64,000 nt of DNA from Cymbidium sinense (lineage: Eukaryota > Streptophyta > Magnoliopsida > Asparagales > Orchidaceae): the NCBI GenBank assembly GCA_021442155.1, contig CM038214.1, positions 315,673,001-315,737,000 of the forward strand, read 5' to 3'. Positions 58,523 through 64,000 of the stretch are shown here, in pieces. Position 1 is the stretch's first letter, and each line of letters opens with the position of its first letter. Below the pieces are notes generated by a model, which saw nothing but the letters and a program-made list of their open reading frames with translations, was not told where the DNA came from and did not search any database. Position numbers and translations under genes: made by a program.

Positions 58523-59633
58523 AAAGGTTGAGATCTATGAGGATGCAACCTACTATCTTCCTCAAAACACCCTTTCTCATGAACTTGGACAAAATTTAAA
58601 TGAAAATACAAAAGCAAAGGAAAATGAAGCAAAAGAAAAGATAAAAGAAAATGAAAAGCAAAAATAAAAGTCCAAGTGAGCATGAAAGGGGAATTGAAGG
58701 AGAAATAGATTAGCATATCACATTCCACCCACAGTTCATTCCATCATATGAACATGTGGGTAGGATGGCTCAACCTCCACCAGGCGGAGAAAATAGAGGT
58801 ATTAGAGGTGGAAGACCCCTAGTTGTTGACCAATAAAGGTGTTAGTTCATAGGAGTACCCTACTATTCACATAGACTTGGAATCCAGCTTAGAGGATGAG
58901 TCTAATGTGATTAGTATACCTAACCCTCTCGGTTCCATTGGAGGTGACTTTTGATAGAGATGAAGACCACCTCCGCAAAGCAAAATATTCAATTTGGTTT
59001 ATGTGAAACTATTAGGTAGCAGTTGGGAACCTTAGCTCTTACCTCACTTACATCTCAGAAAGTTGAAGGTTTAGTAGTTAAGTCCCTAAATCTTCCAGTG
59101 ACATGAAGCAGAAGAAGTTCTTTTTGGGATCATCATCCTCAAGCCCTGAAGTTGATGTAGAGCTTAAGGAAGATACTTTTAAAGAATTAATGGAATTGCC
59201 TTTTGACTTTTACTCACCTTGTGTTCAAAATCTTATCCAAAAAGGTTTAGTTCCTCACACATGGTCCAAGCACAGTCTTCAAAAAGCTATGGAACAATAT
59301 ATAGGGGAAGCACAATCAAGAGTAGGACTAGATTGATACAGTGGGTCTATGATGAAGATTATTGCCTAGTTGATACCAACCATTTGAAATTTGATAGATT
59401 CTTCTCACATCCCCAACTCTTATGAGAGTGTGTGTTTAGAAACTTGATGATCCAAATGATCTCCAAGTCAAGAGGCACCACCAAATTTGAAGAGGAGATT
59501 CATTCAACAATCGACAAGCTTAAAGAAATCAACCTGGGATAGAAGAAAATCTTCACATACATCATTTGTTCTTGAATGAAGAAGAAACCAATGACTTAGT
59601 TAGGCTATTGGAGAGTTTAAAATTTTTTTCATG
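58523..59633 (+). pseudogene. Protease-RT linker, Lys/Glu-rich
   Basis: 58590-58667 reads ENTKAKENEAKEKIKENEKQ, an expanded Lys/Glu/Asn repeat whose homologue at 34316-34240 (minus strand) has become an AAAAG-type simple repeat. 59103-59336 is open and includes LPFDFYSPCVQNLIQKGLVP. 59330-59405 (DEDYCLVDTNHLKFDRFFS) matches the other copy. No enzyme motif. Confidence 0.65.
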
Positions 59634-60426
59634 GAGTTATGAAGAAATGCCAGATTATCTCACGACATAGTCCACAAGCTAGCAATAGATCTTAACGCAG
59701 CTCTAGGCATGCAATTGGAAATTGAATAACAGGTCATTTTTGAAGTCAAGAAATTGATCGATGTTGGTTTCATCAGAGAAAAAAAATATCCTACCTGGTT
59801 AGCTAGTGTCATCTCACTTAAGAAGAAGAATGGCCAAATTTGTAAATGTGTCAATTTTAGGAACTTAAATAAGGCATGTCCTAAGGATGAGTTTCCTCTT
59901 CCTATATAGTTAATGGTGGACATCACCTCATCTCATGCTTATCTTCTCTTTCATGGATGGATCATCTATAACCAAATCAAGATGTCTCCGAAGATGAAAG
60001 AAACACTACTTTTTTGAACCCGTCATCTTCTATTATAGGGTCATGCCTTTCAACCATAAAAATGCTGGTGCTACATACCAGCGAGCTATGACTCATCTTC
60101 AATGAACTCATCCATCATCAGGTTGAGTGCTACGTTGATGATCTAGTAGTCAAAGGTTTAGAAAAGAAAGACCACCTCTTTGACTTGAGAGTAGTTTTCG
60201 AATGGTTAAGATAATATAACCTCAAAATGAATCCCCTGAAGTGTGCATTAGTAGCTTTAGGGAAAATTCTTGGGTTTGTTGTTGGACACCAGGAAATAGA
60301 AATAGATCCTGAAAAGATTAAAGCTATCTTAGAAATGCCACCTCCTAAGAGTTTAACTCAACTCAGATCCTTTCAAGGATGGTTAGCATATCTAAGACGC
60401 TTTATCTCAAACTTATCAGGGAGATG
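59634..60426 (+). pseudogene. Reverse transcriptase remnant
   Basis: Pieces in order are: VKKLIDVGFIREKKYPTWLA, SLKKKNGQICKCVNFRNLNK and ACPKDEFPLPI (fingers), a damaged palm at 59940-60100, and CYVDDLVVKG with catalytic YVDD at 60131-60142. The open stretch 60227-60426 reads LGKILGFVVGHQEIEIDPEK and LRSFQGWLAYLRRFISNLSG, the thumb/connection. Stops and shifts at several points make it inactive. Confidence 0.9.
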
Positions 60427-60915
60427 AAAATTATTCTTAGCACTTATCAAAAAGGATGCCAAGTTCAAGTGGGATGACAAGTGCCAACATGCTTTCAAAG
60501 ACATCAAAGAGTACTTGGTGAAGCCGCCAGTTCTAGCAGCCCTAATCCCAGGCAGGCCACTCATCCTTTACACTATTGCATTAGACGACTCTCGACACTC
60601 TGTTGGCCCAAGCCAATGATGAAAGGAAGGAGGCTCTCTCTTTCGTATCATCGATCCCTCTGAAACAACTATCATTGAGAAACATTGCCTAGCTTTGATC
60701 TTTGCATCTTAGAAGCTATGGCACTACATGCTTTCTCATAAGGTGAACTTGATCTCCCAAACCAATCCACTGTAGTACCTCATGACACGGCCAACACTTT
60801 CCAAATGTTTGGCTCATTGGTCCATGATACTCTTGCAATTTGATATCACATTTGTACCCCTATGTACGGTAAAAGGACAAGTACTAGCAGATTTCTTAAC
60901 AGCACACCCACTTCT
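60427..60915 (+). pseudogene. RT-linked RNase H remnant
   Basis: Begins KLFLALIKKDAKFKWDDKC, then HAFKDIKEYLVKPPVLAALI and GRPLILYTIALDDS. Later parts include IIEKHCLALIFAS and KLWHYMLSHKVNLIS, and the end VKGQVLADFLTAHPL is typical just before the second RNase H in Tat elements. Stops at 60617, 60708 and 60773 interrupt it. Confidence 0.82.
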
Positions 60916-60984
60916 TGTTGATTTTTTGCTTAGTGACGATCTTCCCGATGAACAAATCATGAACTTAGGGGAGGCTGACAACCA

Positions 60985-61395
60985 CCGATGGGAGATGTAT
61001 TTTGATGGTGCTACTTCTTTTCTTAAAGGTAAAGCACCATGATCTACTCTTCTGGGAAAGGCAGGGGTAGGAATAGTTCTTCTAACTCTAAACCACAATG
61101 TGATGAGATTCTCATACTATCTATCCAACCCCAATAATGAAATGAGTATGAGGATTTGATTGCCGGTTTGGAGTTAGCCATAACTATAAATGTTAAGAGC
61201 ATCAATATCCTTGGGGATTCTCAGTTGGTCGCCAACCAGATTGCTAGATCCTACGGTTCTCAACCCAAGCTTATCATTACTACAGTATGATAAAGTATTA
61301 GCCCAAATTCAAGTCACCATCTGTAAGGTTCCCAGCGAGAGAATGCGATGCATGCTTTGGCCAAACTTGCTAAAGAATTGGCATGTCAGTTGAGT
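60985..61395 (+). pseudogene. Second (archaeal-type) RNase H remnant
   Basis: Reads WEMYFDGATSFLKGKAP, then after a stop KAGVGIVLLTLNHNVMRFS, SNPNNE, (one base lost) EYEDLIAGLELAI, and LGDSQLVANQI. Asp in FDGA, Glu in the NNE/EYE segment and Asp in GDSQ correspond to the catalytic acids of the family. Presence of this extra domain between RNase H and integrase places the element in the Tat branch. Confidence 0.82.
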
Positions 61396-61639
61396 CCATT
61401 TCAGTAAGAGTCCAGAATAGATAAGTCTTATCCCTTATTAATGCTGAACTCATCGAGAGACTTTCTCTTGAAGTTGAGGTTGCCGTTGCAAAAATGGACA
61501 CGAAGCTAGATTGGAGGCAACCATTCATAGATAACTTGAACAATGGCAAACTACCTCAAATAAATCACAAACCCATCAGGTGAAATAGAGAGCTCTCTCC
61601 TACACTCTTGTTGATGGCACCTTGTACCATCCATCATTT

Positions 61640-62700
61640 GACCAAATGTAGTTACATTATTTAGACAAACACGAAGCTCATGGCATTATAACTGAGTACA
61701 CTCAGGTCTATGTGGAGCTCAATGTCGAAGATGAAAGAAAGATCAAAGACTTGGATACTACTTGATGATCACAGTTGTATGGATGTAGCTAGGAAATGCC
61801 ATCGTGTGGTGCGGTGTGGTCCTCCTACCAACATTCTACACACCCTACTTTGGCTTCATGGCCCATTTTGAGGTTGTGCTCGACATTGTAGGTCCGATCG
61901 ATCCTCCTTCTTCCAAGGGGCATCGATTCATCTTAGCTGCCACTGAATACTTTTCCAAGTGGGTGAAAGCTATCCCACTCAGAGATGTCAGAGCTCACCA
62001 TGTGCTTCAATTTTTTAGGAACCATATTATATATAGGTTCAGGGTGCCTTGCTGAATTATATCCAATAATAGTACATTCAAAAGCATGAAGATCAACAGC
62101 TTTGCCAGGAGACAAAATATAGATTGGAGATACTCCGCTATCTACTACCCTAGAGCTAATGGCTTAGCAGAAGCATTCAACAAAACTCTCATCGGATATT
62201 GAAGACTCTTGATGACAACAAATGATAGTGTAGCAGCGGTTGGTTGAAGCCTTGTGGGCCTAACACCACATAGAACTCAACTCGGTCACCTATTTTTAGT
62301 GTATGGGTCCAAAGCCATTCTTCCTTTAGAAGTTCAACTCCCATCAATAAGGATAGCATTGGGTAATAAGATCACTATAGAGTAAATTGCAAAGTTGAAT
62401 TTGGAAGAGCTCAAAGGTTTGGAGGAGAGTTGTCTACGGGCGTGCTAGAACCTCGAGTTATTCAAAGCCAAAATGATTCAAGCTCACAACAAGTTGGACC
62501 GCCTTAGGTCTTTCCTAGTAGGAGAAATGTTAGTCCTATGGAGACCAATTATTGCCTGTCGAAAGATGGGAGACAAGTTTGAACCCACTTGGGAAGGCCC
62601 CTATGTCATAGAGAAGGCCTACCAAGGAGGATCTTATCATCTTATTGATTGTAAAAGGTAACACTCGATGCTTCCATATTTAAAGAAATATTACCCATGA
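61640..62700 (+). pseudogene. Integrase remnant with second catalytic Asp replaced by Asn
   Basis: The zinc-binding part is worn (LDKHEAHGI near 61660; CHRVVRC near 61800). 61804-62055 reads VVLDIVGPIDPPSSKGHRFI, LAATEYFSKWVKAIPLRDVR and FFRNHIIYRFRVPC, with the first catalytic Asp in LDIVGP. The next motif, ISNNSTFKS, has Asn (AAT, 62065-62067) where the D,D-E triad needs Asp. The Glu in NGLAEAFNKT is kept. The C-terminal part 62473-62661 reads MIQAHNKLDRLRSFLVGEML and KFEPTWEGPYVIEKAYQGGS. The end (LPYLKKYYP) precedes the polyprotein stop at about 62698. Confidence 0.88.
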
Positions 62701-64000
62701 AACAAATCATGTTTGAAAATAATCATCAATAAAAAGAACAAAAATCTAATTCTATTCATCAATCTTCTCATCTTTCAAAGTGTTGTTTGCTTGTCTTGCG
62801 ATCCACCGTGATGTGTTTAGGTTAGGTGTAAGAGTCCCCCAGTGGCATCCTATCCCTCCTTCACAACACAAACACAATCTCTCGATGCTATTAGAATAGG
62901 TGTAATAGAACCTGAGAGGCATCCTATTTTGATTAGCATAACTAAGTTAGCTATGAAAGAACTGAAGCTACGTCCTTTCTTAGTGGGAATTCTTGTTGCC
63001 ATCCGTGGCATCATTTCATAATTCCCCAATGTTTTTTAAGTTAGGTGTAAAAGTCCCCAAGAGGCAACCTATTCCTTTTAACACACACAACTAAATCTTT
63101 TTATCTCGAGCTACTTTGATGTGGGAGCAAGCCCCTTGTGGCACTCACTCATTAGCTGCTCTAGGTCGGGTCTATATGCTACTTCACTAGTATGTCACCC
63201 CAGTGGTCATTTGTTAGAAGATGTGAGTCCCCGAGCTTTCATCCTAACTTGACCATTGCAAACCAATGAGTGCCTTGTTAGTATGATAGGCTTCACTCCC
63301 CAATCAGTAAGCTACCTCATGTTGATTTTTTTTAAGAGGATGTGAGTCCCCACGCTTTCTTCTTGAACTAACCATCATGATCTAACTAGGTTGAGTATAT
63401 CTGAGGTTTAAGATAAGTCCCCCAGAGGCTCCTTTCCTTTTGACTACATTTAAGTCGATATAAGTTCCCTAGTGGCATTCATTCAGTAGTCGCCCTAGGT
63501 CGGATAGCACTTATTGAGCAAAAGATAGACTATCCCAGCAATCAGTTCTGCTGTAGGAGGATGTGAGTCCCTGAGCTTTCTTATTAGGCTGATTGTTGCA
63601 AATCCACGGGCACCTTAGGTTGGTTGATGTTTACTATCGTGTGACTCACTCGGTGAGTACACCACTCTTGGCGGTATGAGTCTCCTTTCTCCTTGGTTGG
63701 AATACTATTGGATATATGACTAGCCATGTCATTCTCTCCAGGGTGTTGGATTAAGCCTCGGCCCCATCCCCTACGGGCACTCTATTTGGATCAAGTCCTT
63801 TGTGACTCCATTTAGACACTACTCGAGTTACTTTTGGATTAGACATTCCCCTTTTCCTAATAGCCACCCATGTAGTTGGAGAATTTGTTCAATAGATGCA
63901 GATTCTCCCTTGGTTCAGTAAATCTGAGATAGGTCTAGACTGATATAAGCTCCTTCTTAGTTTGATCCTCCCCATGTCCATGATAAAATAACTAAAACAA
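62701..64000 (+). repeat. 3' non-coding region of the plus-strand gypsy element
   Basis: No coding potential. Short modules recur: TTAG(G)TGTAA(A/G)AGT(C)CCCCA(G)(A/T)GGCA near 62820, 62895 and 63040; GATGTGAGTCCC(C/T)(A/G)(C/A)GCTTTCTT near 63220, 63340 and 63560; and (G/A)TCGCCCTAGGTCGG-like near 63160 and 63490. The same modules, reverse-complemented and in the same order, follow integrase in the minus-strand element. The sequence continues past the window; the polypurine tract and 3' LTR were not seen. Confidence 0.72.

Larger units (their letters stand above)
43919..64000 (+). mobile_element. Ty3/gypsy retrotransposon, Tat/Ogre-like, plus strand, runs off the window
   Basis: At least 20 kb. 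The order is candidate LTR (43919-51664), PBS (51673), hairpin-repeat leader, gag, protease, RT, RNase H, second RNase H, integrase, 3' region. Two RNase H domains, a very long leader and large size fit the Tat/Ogre group. The left end TGACCTCA coincides with the left end of the truncated LTR at 34594 and interrupts the LINE. Every coding part has stops, so this copy is defective. The 3' LTR, if present, lies beyond 64000. Confidence 0.87.

Overview
The window is nuclear DNA of a land plant, most likely a flowering plant. Three things point there: interstitial telomere-like repeats of the plant heptamer CCCTAAA, broken copies of two plant housekeeping genes (60S acidic ribosomal protein P0 and a GRP7-type glycine-rich RNA-binding protein), and plant-type retroelements (Ty3/gypsy Tat-like, Ty1/copia, L1-type LINE). 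I see no intact single-copy host gene. The species cannot be named from this sequence.

Layout. 1-27615 is an interstitial, probably subtelomeric, array. Its matrix is degenerate telomere repeat in which the C run shrinks from three to none (CCCTAAA, CCTAAA, CTAAA, TAAA). Embedded in it, always on the + strand, are 3' fragments of P0 (five copies: 10515, 13640, 19209, 20861, 22619) and of the GRP gene (nine copies, at 1, 11457, 14463, 16329, 20197, 21901, 23670, 25614 and 26838, plus a 3'-UTR scrap at 2724). A short motif, roughly ACCTACCGGTTTACTTAATTT, ends each A-rich block and recurs about 18 times across the telomere-like tracts. P0 is always followed by GRP, so the array behaves as a composite higher-order repeat. 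A small copia fragment lies at 11949-12438.

27616-37462 holds a degraded minus-strand Tat-like gypsy element (3' region, integrase, RNase H domains, RT, protease), interrupted in its protease by the 5' end of a plus-strand LTR (34594-37462). 37463-40843 is telomere-like matrix again. A 5'-truncated plant L1-type LINE follows (40844-43918) and is cut by a second plus-strand Tat-like element that runs from 43919 to the window edge. That element has an unusually long candidate LTR (to about 51664), a tRNA-Arg-like primer binding site at 51673, an array of 24 hairpins with changing but self-complementary stems (52158-54138), and then gag, protease, RT, RNase H, a second RNase H, integrase and a repeat-bearing 3' region. 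The extra RNase H between RNase H and integrase is the mark of the Tat/Ogre group. All its genes carry stops and frameshifts.

Nothing here looks like a working gene set. The main interest is structural: the telomere/P0/GRP composite satellite, the recurrent junction motif, the hairpin array in the retroelement leader, and an integrase catalytic Asp replaced by Asn in both gypsy copies.
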